Below, one piece after another: positions 1-7,904 of a stretch of 14,004 bases of DNA. This stretch comes from Bacteroidales bacterium UBA1187 (GTDB lineage Bacteria; Bacteroidota; Bacteroidia; Bacteroidales; Paludibacteraceae): NCBI GenBank assembly GCA_002309835.1, contig DBYL01000040.1, forward strand, positions 131,917-145,920, read 5' to 3'. The translations under genes were made by a program, and so were the position numbers. The notes beneath the pieces are model-generated. The model did not search any database. It saw only the letters and a list, made by a program, of their open reading frames with translations, and was not told where the DNA came from. Position 1 is the first letter of the stretch. Every line of letters starts with the position of its first letter.

Positions 1-306
1 TTCGGTTACAGCCGTGACGATATCGCATCCTTCTTGCCAGCATACTTAGAGAAGAAGATCCTGAAAGTGGATCCGTTCCAAGTACTCGACCAAAACGGTG
101 TAGGTCAACTCATCAAGATGGCCGTAGAGAAAGGTCGCGCCGTTCGTCCGGGATTGCGCACCGGTATCTGCGGTGAGCACGGTGGTGAGCCGAGCTCCGT
201 TAAGTTCTGCGCTCGCGTGGGTATGAACTACGCTTCCTGCTCGCCGTTCCGCGTACCTATCGCACGCCTCGCTGCTGCACAAGCTGCTGTAGAAGATGAG
301 AAGTAA
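1..306 (+). CDS. ppdK: pyruvate, phosphate dikinase, C-terminal end (5' truncated by window edge)
   Basis: This is the last 101 residues of pyruvate phosphate dikinase, which interconverts pyruvate + ATP + Pi and PEP + AMP + PPi in the cytoplasm. The frame is open from base 1, so the gene begins outside the window; full-length members are roughly 900 residues. Visible here is the end of the C-terminal PEP/pyruvate-binding TIM-barrel domain: a GICGEHGGEPSS stretch (residues 55-66 of the visible part) and NYASCSPFRVP (76-86). The Cys in the latter, codon at 238-240, matches the family's catalytic acid/base cysteine. The end RLAAAQAAVEDEK is also typical. The stop (TAA, 304-306) lies inside the next gene, suggesting co-transcription with the dehydrogenase. 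The assignment is very secure; the ATP-grasp and phosphohistidine domains would lie upstream of the window. Confidence 0.96.
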   Translation, partial: FGYSRDDIASFLPAYLEKKILKVDPFQVLDQNGVGQLIKMAVEKGRAVRPGLRTGICGEHGGEPSSVKFCARVGMNYASCSPFRVPIARLAAAQAAVEDEK

Positions 307-1099
307 TTCTTCCCATACATTTGCAATAGTAACCGGTGCCTCTTCGGGCATCGGTTACGCTTTTGCAGAAGCCTTAGCCCAACGCGGGTATAACCTGCTG
401 ATTGTCAGTAATGTGCCGGAGATTCATGAGGCAGCCAAAAAACTGAAGGGATTAGAAGATGAGAGGATTAGTGGATTAGAAGTCGTTCCTCTTCAGATGG
501 ATTTAGGCCAACAGTCCTCTGCGCGGGAGTTATACGAATACACGAAGGCGCATAACATGGAGGTGGAGGTATTAGTAAACAACGCCGGCGTCTATCACGA
601 CAAGGACATCCTCGACGACAGCGAGGCTTTCACGAGTCTTATCATGAACCTCCATATGTACACGCCTGCCATGCTCTGTTACCTCTTCGGTCAGGAGATG
701 AAGGCGCGCGGGAAAGGATACATCCTCAATGTATGCTCGGTGACGAGTAAGATGGCTGCGCAGCGCTTAGGCACCTATGGCGGCACGAAAGCGTTCCTCA
801 GTCATTTCACGCGGGCACTACATATCGAGTTACGCAAATACGGCATACATGTGACGGACGTGAGTCCAGGTGCCGTAGATACAGGACTCTACTCTATCAA
901 ACCGGGTCTGACTAAACTCGGAAAGGCCTTAGGCATCATTGTCAGCCCGCAGACACTTGCTCGTCGTGGGTTACGTGCGCTCTTCCGAGGACGGGCAAAA
1001 ACAACAGTACCCACCGTTTTCTGGCGAGTACTGTGTTTCCTTATCCTATTAGCACCCACGTGGATGCTTAGGTTGATCAGGCGATTCGGATGGTTCTAA
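296..1099 (+). CDS. short-chain dehydrogenase/reductase (SDR) with hydrophobic C-terminal tail
   Basis: A 267-residue NAD(P)-dependent oxidoreductase of the classical SDR family. Visible motifs are the Rossmann cofactor loop TGASSGIG (13-20), the NNAG motif (95-98), catalytic Asn118, Ser148, Tyr161 and Lys165 (YGGTK), and PGAVDT after the sixth strand. All tetrad residues are present with the usual Ser-Tyr spacing of 13, so it should be active. Residues about 241-258 form a hydrophobic stretch (FWRVLCFLILLAPTW) followed by basic residues, which suggests peripheral or tail membrane attachment. That layout resembles lipid-active SDRs such as 3-ketosphinganine reductases, but substrate cannot be read from the sequence. 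The ATG overlaps the end of ppdK by 11 bases; the next in-frame Met (68) would remove the cofactor loop, so this start is preferred. A hairpin terminator spans its stop codon. Confidence 0.9.
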   Translation: MRSNSSHTFAIVTGASSGIGYAFAEALAQRGYNLLIVSNVPEIHEAAKKLKGLEDERISGLEVVPLQMDLGQQSSARELYEYTKAHNMEVEVLVNNAGVYHDKDILDDSEAFTSLIMNLHMYTPAMLCYLFGQEMKARGKGYILNVCSVTSKMAAQRLGTYGGTKAFLSHFTRALHIELRKYGIHVTDVSPGAVDTGLYSIKPGLTKLGKALGIIVSPQTLARRGLRALFRGRAKTTVPTVFWRVLCFLILLAPTWMLRLIRRFGWF

Positions 1100-1113
1100 A
1101 CCATCCTTTTTTT
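1088..1113 (+). terminator. intrinsic terminator of the ppdK-SDR unit, wrapped around the SDR stop codon
   Basis: A perfect 8-bp stem (GGATGGTT at 1088-1095 with AACCATCC at 1099-1106) closes a 3-base loop and is followed by seven T residues (1107-1113). The TAA stop of the dehydrogenase occupies the last two loop bases and the first base of the 3' arm. The T-tract runs into the stop codon of the convergent SIMPL gene (1112-1114). The T-run lies on the + side only, so the element looks directional, although the opposite transcript would fold the same stem. Confidence 0.88.
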
Positions 1114-1798
1114 ATTCCAGGAAATAATCCACGGTGGTGACTACGCGTACGTGTTTCACCCACGGCTGATATTGGTCGCTCTCTACGGAGAATTGACCTT
1201 GACTGGCGCGACGTATTGAGCCTAACGAGCACTGCGCATCATCCGCAAATTTCTGGGCCACGGCGCGTGCATTCTGTGTAGCCTCTTCGATCATCGACGG
1301 CTTGAGTTCCGGCAGACCGTTGAACTGATAATCGAGATTCCAATTCTCTGTTTTGACGATGATGCCTTCCTTGAGCAACGAGGCCTCTTTACCTTGACTG
1401 GCAACAACCAGCTTCACTTTGTCCGTGGAGACGATGAGCGAAGTGCTGAGCGTGTATTTATACTCAGGACGGTTGCCGTAGTAGTTCTCCCAATTGTTGT
1501 TCACAGAGATAGACCCCTGACGGATGTCTGCTTCCTCAAAGCCCAGCGAAAGCAGATGTTTCTTCACGCGTGCTGTAACACGTTCTACTTGCTCATAGAG
1601 AGCCGGCAGGTCGTTGCCGTTCCATGCGTACGAAAGCGGCCATACTGCGTAGTCTGCTTCCACTTCACGCGTACTCAAGCCCTTCACGCTTACTGCGCGG
1701 TCCTTGTTAGCGAACTTGTTGAAACCCAGAAAGATAAACATGCCTCCAAGGCATAAACCTAAGGCGATCAATGCGCCTGCAAAAATGTTGTTCTTCAT
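1112..1798 (-). CDS. SIMPL domain-containing protein (DUF541 family), membrane-anchored
   Basis: A 228-residue protein with an uncleaved-looking N-terminal hydrophobic segment (about residues 5-26), then a periplasmic SIMPL/DUF541 domain. Family features include the opening V-S-V-K-G-L-S-T-R-E-V-E-A-D strand after the membrane segment, the central YKYTLSTSLIVST strand, and the ARAVAQKFADDAQCSLG helix near the C-terminus, which is characteristic of SIMPL proteins. A Cys at residue 16 is not in a convincing lipobox. The family has no single agreed biochemical function; members occur in periplasm or envelope and some have been tied to stress tolerance. It is the last gene of the gdhA unit, starting 5 bases after the transporter stop, and ends 12 bases from the convergent dehydrogenase stop. 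Confidence 0.85.
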   Translation of the reverse strand: MKNNIFAGALIALGLCLGGMFIFLGFNKFANKDRAVSVKGLSTREVEADYAVWPLSYAWNGNDLPALYEQVERVTARVKKHLLSLGFEEADIRQGSISVNNNWENYYGNRPEYKYTLSTSLIVSTDKVKLVVASQGKEASLLKEGIIVKTENWNLDYQFNGLPELKPSMIEEATQNARAVAQKFADDAQCSLGSIRRASQGQFSVESDQYQPWVKHVRVVTTVDYFLE

Positions 1799-1803
1799 AC
1801 TAT

Positions 1804-3510
1804 TTATTTATCATGTTTGTGCTCATAAACTGCCTCTTCTACATTAATAATGTAGTCACCCATCTTCTCGAGTTCGAGGATGATATCCATGTAGTTGACA
1901 CCTACAGAATAGTCGTATAACTTATCCGTAATATTCTGCATGTTCTGGTTCTTGAGTTCGTCACGGAAGTTATTGATCTCATTCTCCATGTTCGTCATCT
2001 CATAGAACTCATCCTGCGAAATGTTCACTCGCTCAAGGGCTTCAACCATCTTCGCCTGTGCGCCGGTCAGCAGGTAAATCATCTGCTCGATATTCTTCTC
2101 CTGCTGCTCGGTATAGATGATTTGACCGTCATGCTTATGCTTGATATAGCGCGAGAGGTTGAAGTTCGCATCGCCTACCGACTCGAGCTCACTGACAATA
2201 CGAAGCATCTTATGCACCTCATGCTTGGACTGGTCAGACAGACGACCATCCGCTACATTATTCAAATACTGCGCGATCTCATATTCCATACGGTCGCATA
2301 TGCCTTCGTATTTCTCGATACGCGAGTATATCTTTGTGAATTGCGTGTTATCTTGTTCATAGAACAAGTCATGCACCATTCCGATCATGCGCTGCGCACG
2401 TACGGCAAACACATGCACCTCTTTCCATGCCTGAAGGATAGACAACTCAGAGGTAGACATAAGACCACCGGAGATGAACTTGAGTTGGCTGTCGGTATCC
2501 TTCTGCTCGGGTTTGGACGGGATGATGAGCATCACTAGTTTCTCCAATAGCGGAATAAATCCGATAAGGATACAGGTGTTCAGCACGTTAAACGTGGTGT
2601 GGAAAGTAGCCAATATCGCATTCAGCTTATCCGGCGATACATCACTCGGCACACCCGGTTTAAACTCTACGCCCCACAACTCGCAAACCATGCCTACAAA
2701 CCAACGGAAGACGCAGAGCACCCAGATCACACCGAAAAGGTTGAATACCAAGTGGGCCATAGCAGCACGTCTGGCCTGCACGGAGGCAGAGAGCGCCACA
2801 ATATTCGAGGTGATGGTCGTACCGATGTTCTCGCCAAGGACGAGAGATATTCCCATGTCAATAGGTAATACGTGCGTAGAGCACAAAGTCATGGTGATGG
2901 CCATGATAGCGGCAGACGACTGCACGGCGAACGTCAATATACCGCCGACTAATAGATACAGGAAATAGCTGCCGTAACCCCAACTGGAGGTAGCTACAAA
3001 GAAATTACGTACCGCGCTAATCTGGTCGAGATGCATCTCCGTGGCATTGATCTTCAGGGTCGTCAGACCTAACAAGAGCAGGGACAAACCCATCAGGAAA
3101 TCACCGAGGTTCGCGTTCTTCTTGGTGTAGATAAGTGCTACGGCCAGCACGATAGTCGTATACACGACCAATCGCAAGTCAAAACTACCGCCACCGAGCA
3201 CCATGATCCAGGCCGTGAACGTCGTTCCGATATTCGCACCCATGATCACCGAGATAGCTTGCGCCAGCGAGAGGATGCCCGCCGATACGAAGCTCACAGT
3301 CATCACCGTAGTTGCCGTAGAAGACTGTACAGCTGCCGTGATAAAGGCACCCGTAAGCACACCCGTGAAGCGGTTCGTCGTTGCTGTACCGAGTACATTA
3401 CTCAACTTACTACCCGCCATCTTCTGCAGGCCTTCCGACATCACTTTCAGTCCGTACATCAGCATTGCTACGGAACCGATAAGCGTAATAATTTGTAATA
3501 CTAGTTGCAT
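1804..3510 (-). CDS. Na/Pi cotransporter family protein with PhoU-like C-terminal domain
   Basis: A 568-residue inner-membrane protein. The first 340 or so residues hold two inverted Na_Pi_cotrans repeats, each with its signature: AAVQSSTATT (59-68) then GANIGTT (91-97), and FAVQSSAA (194-201) then GENIGTT (226-232). The paired QSS motifs are the family's Na+/phosphate site. From about residue 360 to 560 the protein is soluble, helical and rich in charged residues, as in the PhoU-like domain fused to bacterial NptA/YjbB-type proteins. The usual role is Na+-coupled phosphate movement, in or out; the direction here is unknown, and other anions are possible. It starts 6 bases after the hybrid PEP-synthase-like gene stops and 5 bases before the SIMPL gene, so all are probably on one transcript. 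No PstSCAB or PhoR genes are nearby. Confidence 0.92.
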   Translation of the reverse strand: MQLVLQIITLIGSVAMLMYGLKVMSEGLQKMAGSKLSNVLGTATTNRFTGVLTGAFITAAVQSSTATTVMTVSFVSAGILSLAQAISVIMGANIGTTFTAWIMVLGGGSFDLRLVVYTTIVLAVALIYTKKNANLGDFLMGLSLLLLGLTTLKINATEMHLDQISAVRNFFVATSSWGYGSYFLYLLVGGILTFAVQSSAAIMAITMTLCSTHVLPIDMGISLVLGENIGTTITSNIVALSASVQARRAAMAHLVFNLFGVIWVLCVFRWFVGMVCELWGVEFKPGVPSDVSPDKLNAILATFHTTFNVLNTCILIGFIPLLEKLVMLIIPSKPEQKDTDSQLKFISGGLMSTSELSILQAWKEVHVFAVRAQRMIGMVHDLFYEQDNTQFTKIYSRIEKYEGICDRMEYEIAQYLNNVADGRLSDQSKHEVHKMLRIVSELESVGDANFNLSRYIKHKHDGQIIYTEQQEKNIEQMIYLLTGAQAKMVEALERVNISQDEFYEMTNMENEINNFRDELKNQNMQNITDKLYDYSVGVNYMDIILELEKMGDYIINVEEAVYEHKHDK

Positions 3511-3516
3511 ATGGTA

Positions 3517-6444
3517 TTATTTGATTAATGCTTTATTGGCAAAGCCGTCGATATACATCTCCAGCGGTTTTTCCAGTCTCACGTGCCGCACCAACTCCGT
3601 TTCTTCCACTGCTGGCAGAGCATTGAGCACTTCTTCGTCATACAGATCTTCGGTACGTGCCCACGGATCGACATTAATGTATCCTACATTAAACGACGTG
3701 AGATTCTGGAAGAAATGGCTACCCTGCGAAGGTTCAATACGGAAGTTCTCAAGGCTACATTCGGCAATCGCTTTCGCCTCGCTGATATCGCTCCATTGCA
3801 CAGGCACGCCGAGCGAGGATATCTGCGAGCCCCAACGACCGTAACCGATAAGCAAGTACTGCTTGCCTTCCTTACGCATCACGTTGTTCCATTCGCGGAT
3901 AGTAGCCGCCATCTCACGGGTCTTGAGCACATCGAAAGCGTCCTTACGCAGATAGATGATGTCGCGTACATCGTCTATCTGACCGATACCTAAGGCATTG
4001 CCGGATTTGAGGAAAGCGCCGCTCTCGTTGATCGTCTCCCACTCCACCTTCGCATTTAGGCTATCAGCCGAGATAGGACGTATCTGCAGCACATGGAAGA
4101 TCTGCGGTTCACGTTCAAGGTTAGCCGCAAACTCTATCTCCACCGGACATTTGATCTCCTCTTGCGCCATCGCCAGCAATTGACGGATGATATCCGCCAA
4201 CGGGAACGTATTGAATTTCAACTGCGGCGCAAAAGTCACAATTCGCGGACCGTCCGGATAACAGGAGTCCACGATGCGCATGTTCTCGCGGTCGTACGTG
4301 GAAGCGATCATCTTCAGGCTCTCGAACTGGTCACAGGCATGAATAGGAATACGCTCCAGGTTCACCGCGTCGTCTATCGAAGTCTTGAATCGCTCCGGGT
4401 TCAGCGAGAGGGCTAACATCGATTGCTGCGTCTCTCGCATAGCAAGATCTACGGTCGAAGTCTGCAGTACATTCTTCGGATATTTGGGACTGAAGCGCAA
4501 CACTTGTTCACCATCTACCACCACTTTGCCCAAACCGTAGGCAACCTTCACAATGCCGTCCTCGGGTTTCTCCTTACCCACCGGATAGAAATTGACGCTG
4601 CGCGCCACACCGGAGATGACGGGGAAGAAATAATTACCTTCCTGCTCACCGCAAACCTCCTGCAGCACAATCGCCATTTTCTCTTCACTCAGCACATTAC
4701 CCGTGGACGTAATATATCCACGCGCAGCGGCATAATAAACACTGGCGTACACGGATTTGATCGCTTTGCTCAGCAGTCGCAACTCCTGGTCCTCGTTCTC
4801 CGTATGCGGGATCATATACGTGCTGTACACACCCGCGAACGGTTGATAATAGGAGTCCTCCAGTTTAGACGATGAACGCACGGCCAGCGGCCTATTCGTC
4901 ACTTGGATGAAATGGCGCAAGGCCTGACGTAACTCTATCGGTAAGGCGGCCGCCACGAACTCCGAGAGGATCTCTTCGTCAGTCAGGTCGGAATTGATGA
5001 CGTATTGCAGTCCGTTCTCATGGATGAAGCGGTCGAAATAATCGGTGGTGATGACCATCGTGCGGGGCACGAAGATGCGGATGTTCTCCCATCGGTCGTA
5101 GAGGTCGTTTTTCTGCAGCACATGGTTGAGGAACGCGAGTCCTCTACCCTTACCTCCCATCGCTCCGTCACCGCAACGCGCGAACCAGATAGTATCGTTA
5201 TACGTCTCCGGCGAGTACTTGGCCACCACACCTAAAGCCTGATGGATTCGATAATCGTGAATGAGGCGTATATTCGTCTGACGCACGTTCTCAATATCGG
5301 TCTCATCCTTGATCTGCAACGCACTCACAGGGATGCCCACTGAGAACAAACCGCGGGCGAAGAGCCATTTGGACAGGTAGTTATTATCACTCAACCGGCG
5401 GAAAGCAGCCGGCGAGATAGTAGATATCACGCGTTCAAATGCCTCCAGATCACTCGCGCGGGCAATCTCCTTACCCGTACGCGGGTCTTTGGCGATGAAA
5501 TCACCAAAACCGAACTCACTCTCGATATATTCGCTTACCTCTTGCGTCAAGGTCTTCGAACTCTTCACCACAAAGCCTACTTTCAATTGCTTGGCTATCG
5601 AGCGCATCGACTCCTGCGAACTCTGCATGAGGAAAGGCATCGTCGGGTTATCCTCGCGTATCAGTTTGCATAGGTCGACACCCGCATCGAGTTTCTCAGA
5701 CGAAGACGGGTCGCCCTTATGCAATACAAAACCGATATCGGAGATCACGCCGATGACATTCTTACTATAGCGGTTGTATAACTCCACCGCCTCATCGTAA
5801 CAGGTTGCCAGCAGTACTTTCGGACGCGCACGCTTACGAAGTAACTGCAGCTTCTCGTTGAGCGCATCGCGGATAGCAATACTATTCTGATGCAGGACGA
5901 GTTTATATAGCAGCGGCAAGTAGGTGGAATAATAACGCACGGAATCCTCTACGAGGATGATCGCTCTCACACCCGCCTCGAGAATGTCGTGCGCAGCGTT
6001 CATGCGGTCCTCAATCAACTTGATAATCGCGATGATGAGGTCCGTAGAGTTATTCCAATTGAAGAAATAATCGATGTCGGAGCGATCGTGCTGCTCGATG
6101 CGGTTGTATATCTCCTTGCTGAAAGCCGATAGCAGCACTATCGGGCATCCCAGCAGCAACTGTTTGGCTTGTTTGGCGAACTCAAACACATCGAGTTCTC
6201 CGACGCTATACATCGTCAATATCAGGTCGAAGGCCTCGCCCTGCTCAATCAGCGTCAGCGCTTCGCGCGTCGTCTCCGCACGTGTGATAGCCGGCGGGTT
6301 ACTCAGGTTCAACTCTGCGTACTCCTGCGCAATCTGCACCTCGATACGCCCGTCTTCCTCTAACGCGAAGCTATCATAGTTATTGCACACGAGCAGAATT
6401 TTCCGCACGCGCTTCGCCATTAACGATGTATAGTTGGTCTCCAT
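3517..6444 (-). CDS. hybrid protein: tandem receiver-like domains plus PEP/pyruvate-binding ATP-grasp domain
   Basis: A 975-residue soluble protein. Residues about 14-145 look like a degenerate receiver domain: Cys-Asn-Asn replaces the acidic pocket (20-22), Met78 sits where the phospho-accepting Asp is expected, and Asn129 replaces the conserved Lys. Residues about 160-310 form a second receiver that keeps its key residues (Glu166/Asp167, Asp236 in VISDIGF, Ser275, Lys294). Residues about 415-790 match the PEP synthase/PPDK nucleotide-binding domain: GGKGRGLAFLN (430-440), VPRTMVITTDYF (459-470), AVRSSSKLEDS (521-531), FAGVYST (536-542) and QIRP (787-790). The last 185 residues contain GYGRWGSQ and PSQGSHFFQNL. 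I see no swivelling phosphohistidine domain and no PEP-binding barrel, so ordinary PEP synthesis is doubtful. Similar hybrids are known in Bacteroidota but lack a defined role. Its ATG overlaps the gdhA stop by one base. Confidence 0.85.
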   Translation of the reverse strand: METNYTSLMAKRVRKILLVCNNYDSFALEEDGRIEVQIAQEYAELNLSNPPAITRAETTREALTLIEQGEAFDLILTMYSVGELDVFEFAKQAKQLLLGCPIVLLSAFSKEIYNRIEQHDRSDIDYFFNWNNSTDLIIAIIKLIEDRMNAAHDILEAGVRAIILVEDSVRYYSTYLPLLYKLVLHQNSIAIRDALNEKLQLLRKRARPKVLLATCYDEAVELYNRYSKNVIGVISDIGFVLHKGDPSSSEKLDAGVDLCKLIREDNPTMPFLMQSSQESMRSIAKQLKVGFVVKSSKTLTQEVSEYIESEFGFGDFIAKDPRTGKEIARASDLEAFERVISTISPAAFRRLSDNNYLSKWLFARGLFSVGIPVSALQIKDETDIENVRQTNIRLIHDYRIHQALGVVAKYSPETYNDTIWFARCGDGAMGGKGRGLAFLNHVLQKNDLYDRWENIRIFVPRTMVITTDYFDRFIHENGLQYVINSDLTDEEILSEFVAAALPIELRQALRHFIQVTNRPLAVRSSSKLEDSYYQPFAGVYSTYMIPHTENEDQELRLLSKAIKSVYASVYYAAARGYITSTGNVLSEEKMAIVLQEVCGEQEGNYFFPVISGVARSVNFYPVGKEKPEDGIVKVAYGLGKVVVDGEQVLRFSPKYPKNVLQTSTVDLAMRETQQSMLALSLNPERFKTSIDDAVNLERIPIHACDQFESLKMIASTYDRENMRIVDSCYPDGPRIVTFAPQLKFNTFPLADIIRQLLAMAQEEIKCPVEIEFAANLEREPQIFHVLQIRPISADSLNAKVEWETINESGAFLKSGNALGIGQIDDVRDIIYLRKDAFDVLKTREMAATIREWNNVMRKEGKQYLLIGYGRWGSQISSLGVPVQWSDISEAKAIAECSLENFRIEPSQGSHFFQNLTSFNVGYINVDPWARTEDLYDEEVLNALPAVEETELVRHVRLEKPLEMYIDGFANKALIK

Positions 6445-7799
6445 TATACCAATCCTTGCTCTACCATCGCATTGGCCACCTTCATAAAGCCGGCGATGTT
6501 AGCACCTTTGACATAATTGATATATCCGTCTTCCTCTGTACCGTACTTGAGACAAGCAGCATGGATATCAGCCATGATGGTACGCAGACGCTGGTCTACT
6601 TCTTCGGCCGTCCATTTCAGACGCATACTATTCTGACTCATCTCCAGACCGCTGGTAGCTACACCACCGGCATTGGATGCCTTACCCGGGCTATAGAGGA
6701 TCTTCGCGCCCTGGAAGATAGCGATAGCTTCCGGCGTACTCGGCATGTTCGCTCCTTCGGTAACGCAGAAGCAACCGTTAGCAATCAGACGCTCTGCATC
6801 TACTTTCTCTATCTCATTCTGCGTAGCACATGGCATCGCGATATCGCAGGTAATCTTCCAAGGACGCTCGCCCGGGAAATACTGCGCTTGCGGGAACTTG
6901 GCGGCGTACTCTTTGATACGTCCGCGACGTACGTTCTTGAGTTCAAATACAAACGCCATCTTCTCTTCGTTCAGCCCTTCGGGATCGTAGATGAATCCGT
7001 CGGAGTCGCTGAGCGTCAGCACTTTCGCACCCAGACGCATCGCTTTCTGCGCCGCGTATTGAGCTACATTACCGGAACCGGAGATGCACACTCTCTTGCC
7101 CTCAAAGCTCTCTCCTCGCGTAGCGAGCATCGCCTCCGCAAAATAGCAAGCGCCATAACCGGTAGCCTCCGGACGCATGAGCGAACCACCCCAGTTCTGA
7201 CCCTTACCGGTCAGCGTACCCGTGAACTCATCGCGCAGACGTTTATACTGACCGAACATAAAGCCGATCTCACGACCACCGACACCGATATCTCCGGCAG
7301 GCACGTCGGTGTCCGCTCCGATATGACGCTGCAACTCTGTCATGAAGCTCTGGCAGAAACGCATCACCTCGGCATCACTCTTGCCACGCGGCATAAAGTC
7401 CGAACCACCCTTTGCACCACCCATCGGTAATGTAGTTAACGCGTTTTTAAAAGTCTGCTCGAAAGCCAGGAACTTCATGATTGACAGATTGACCGAAGCG
7501 TGGAAACGAATACCACCTTTGTACGGACCGATGGCGCTATTCATCTGAATACGGAATCCGCGGTTGATCTGCACCTCACCCTGATCATCCATCCATGGCA
7601 CACGGAACATGATCACGCGTTCCGGCTCAACCATGCGCTCCAGCACTTTCTGTTCACGCAAATACGGATATTGGAATACTACGGGAGCTACACTCTCGAT
7701 CACCTCACGAACGGCTTGATGAAACTCATTCTCGCCCGGATTTTTCTTAATGAGGTCCGCCATGAAGGCGTCCACATAAGCCTTAACTTGTTTATCCAT
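6444..7799 (-). CDS. gdhA: NADP-type glutamate dehydrogenase
   Basis: A 451-residue cytoplasmic enzyme of the usual length for hexameric glutamate dehydrogenases; it interconverts 2-oxoglutarate + NH4+ + NAD(P)H and glutamate. Substrate residues are in place: Lys94 in GPYKGG, Lys130 in PMGGAKGGSDF and catalytic Asp170 in VPAGDIGVGG. The Rossmann loop GSGNVA is at 241-246, and the following strand ends in LSDSDG, a form common in NADP-preferring enzymes; cofactor preference is inferred from this. ATEGAN-type and SNAGGVATSGLE motifs near the C-terminus complete the match. It is the first gene of the four-gene unit, with a clear Bacteroidota promoter 39 bases upstream of the ATG, and its stop shares one base with the start of the hybrid receiver/ATP-grasp gene, implying translational coupling. 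Confidence 0.97.
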   Translation of the reverse strand: MDKQVKAYVDAFMADLIKKNPGENEFHQAVREVIESVAPVVFQYPYLREQKVLERMVEPERVIMFRVPWMDDQGEVQINRGFRIQMNSAIGPYKGGIRFHASVNLSIMKFLAFEQTFKNALTTLPMGGAKGGSDFMPRGKSDAEVMRFCQSFMTELQRHIGADTDVPAGDIGVGGREIGFMFGQYKRLRDEFTGTLTGKGQNWGGSLMRPEATGYGACYFAEAMLATRGESFEGKRVCISGSGNVAQYAAQKAMRLGAKVLTLSDSDGFIYDPEGLNEEKMAFVFELKNVRRGRIKEYAAKFPQAQYFPGERPWKITCDIAMPCATQNEIEKVDAERLIANGCFCVTEGANMPSTPEAIAIFQGAKILYSPGKASNAGGVATSGLEMSQNSMRLKWTAEEVDQRLRTIMADIHAACLKYGTEEDGYINYVKGANIAGFMKVANAMVEQGLV

Positions 7800-7812
7800 T
7801 GTTGTACCTATT

Positions 7813-7829
7813 TTTTGTTTTCAACAAAA
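7813..7829. repeat. short inverted repeat in the gdhA 5' leader
   Basis: TTTTGTT (7813-7819) and AACAAAA (7823-7829) form a perfect 7-bp inverted repeat with a 3-base centre. On the gdhA strand it lies between the predicted transcription start (about 7831) and the ATG. It is very AT-rich, so it may be a weak leader hairpin, a protein-binding site, or chance. Confidence 0.35.
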
Positions 7830-7837
7830 TCAGCATG

Positions 7838-7868
7838 CAAAGATACAGATAATTTTTCACATATGCAA
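7838..7868 (-). promoter_or_regulatory. promoter of the gdhA unit (Bacteroidota type)
   Basis: On the - strand, a -33 TTG (7868-7866) is followed after exactly 20 bases by a -7 box TATCTTTG (7845-7838), matching the Bacteroidota primary sigma pattern TTTG-N19-21-TAnnTTTG. Transcription would start near 7831, giving a leader of about 31 bases before the gdhA ATG. It lies back to back with the + strand promoter at 7905-7936. Confidence 0.85.
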
Positions 7869-7904
7869 GCGCGCGAACAATATTTTTATTTTTTTTCTTA
7901 ATTA

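Noticed and set aside
34..306. A separate 90-residue gene starting with TTG at 34
   Set aside because: The frame is open to base 1 and the residues before 34 continue the PPDK family match, so it is the tail of a longer gene.
2122..2968. Overlapping + strand open frames inside the Na/Pi transporter gene
   Set aside because: They are shadows of the membrane protein's codons; none starts after a promoter or resembles a known family.
3700..3740. GSHFF near the hybrid protein's C-terminus as a phosphohistidine site
   Set aside because: The PEP-utiliser motif is a Gly-Gly-x-(T/S)-(S/C)-H-x-(A/S) type sequence following the nucleotide domain; PSQGSHFFQNL lacks its pattern and position.
6426..7430. 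A 334-codon open frame on the + strand, antisense to gdhA
   Set aside because: It lies entirely opposite strongly conserved coding sequence, its translation has no recognisable domain, and it lacks a promoter. It is explained by codon use of gdhA and the hybrid gene.
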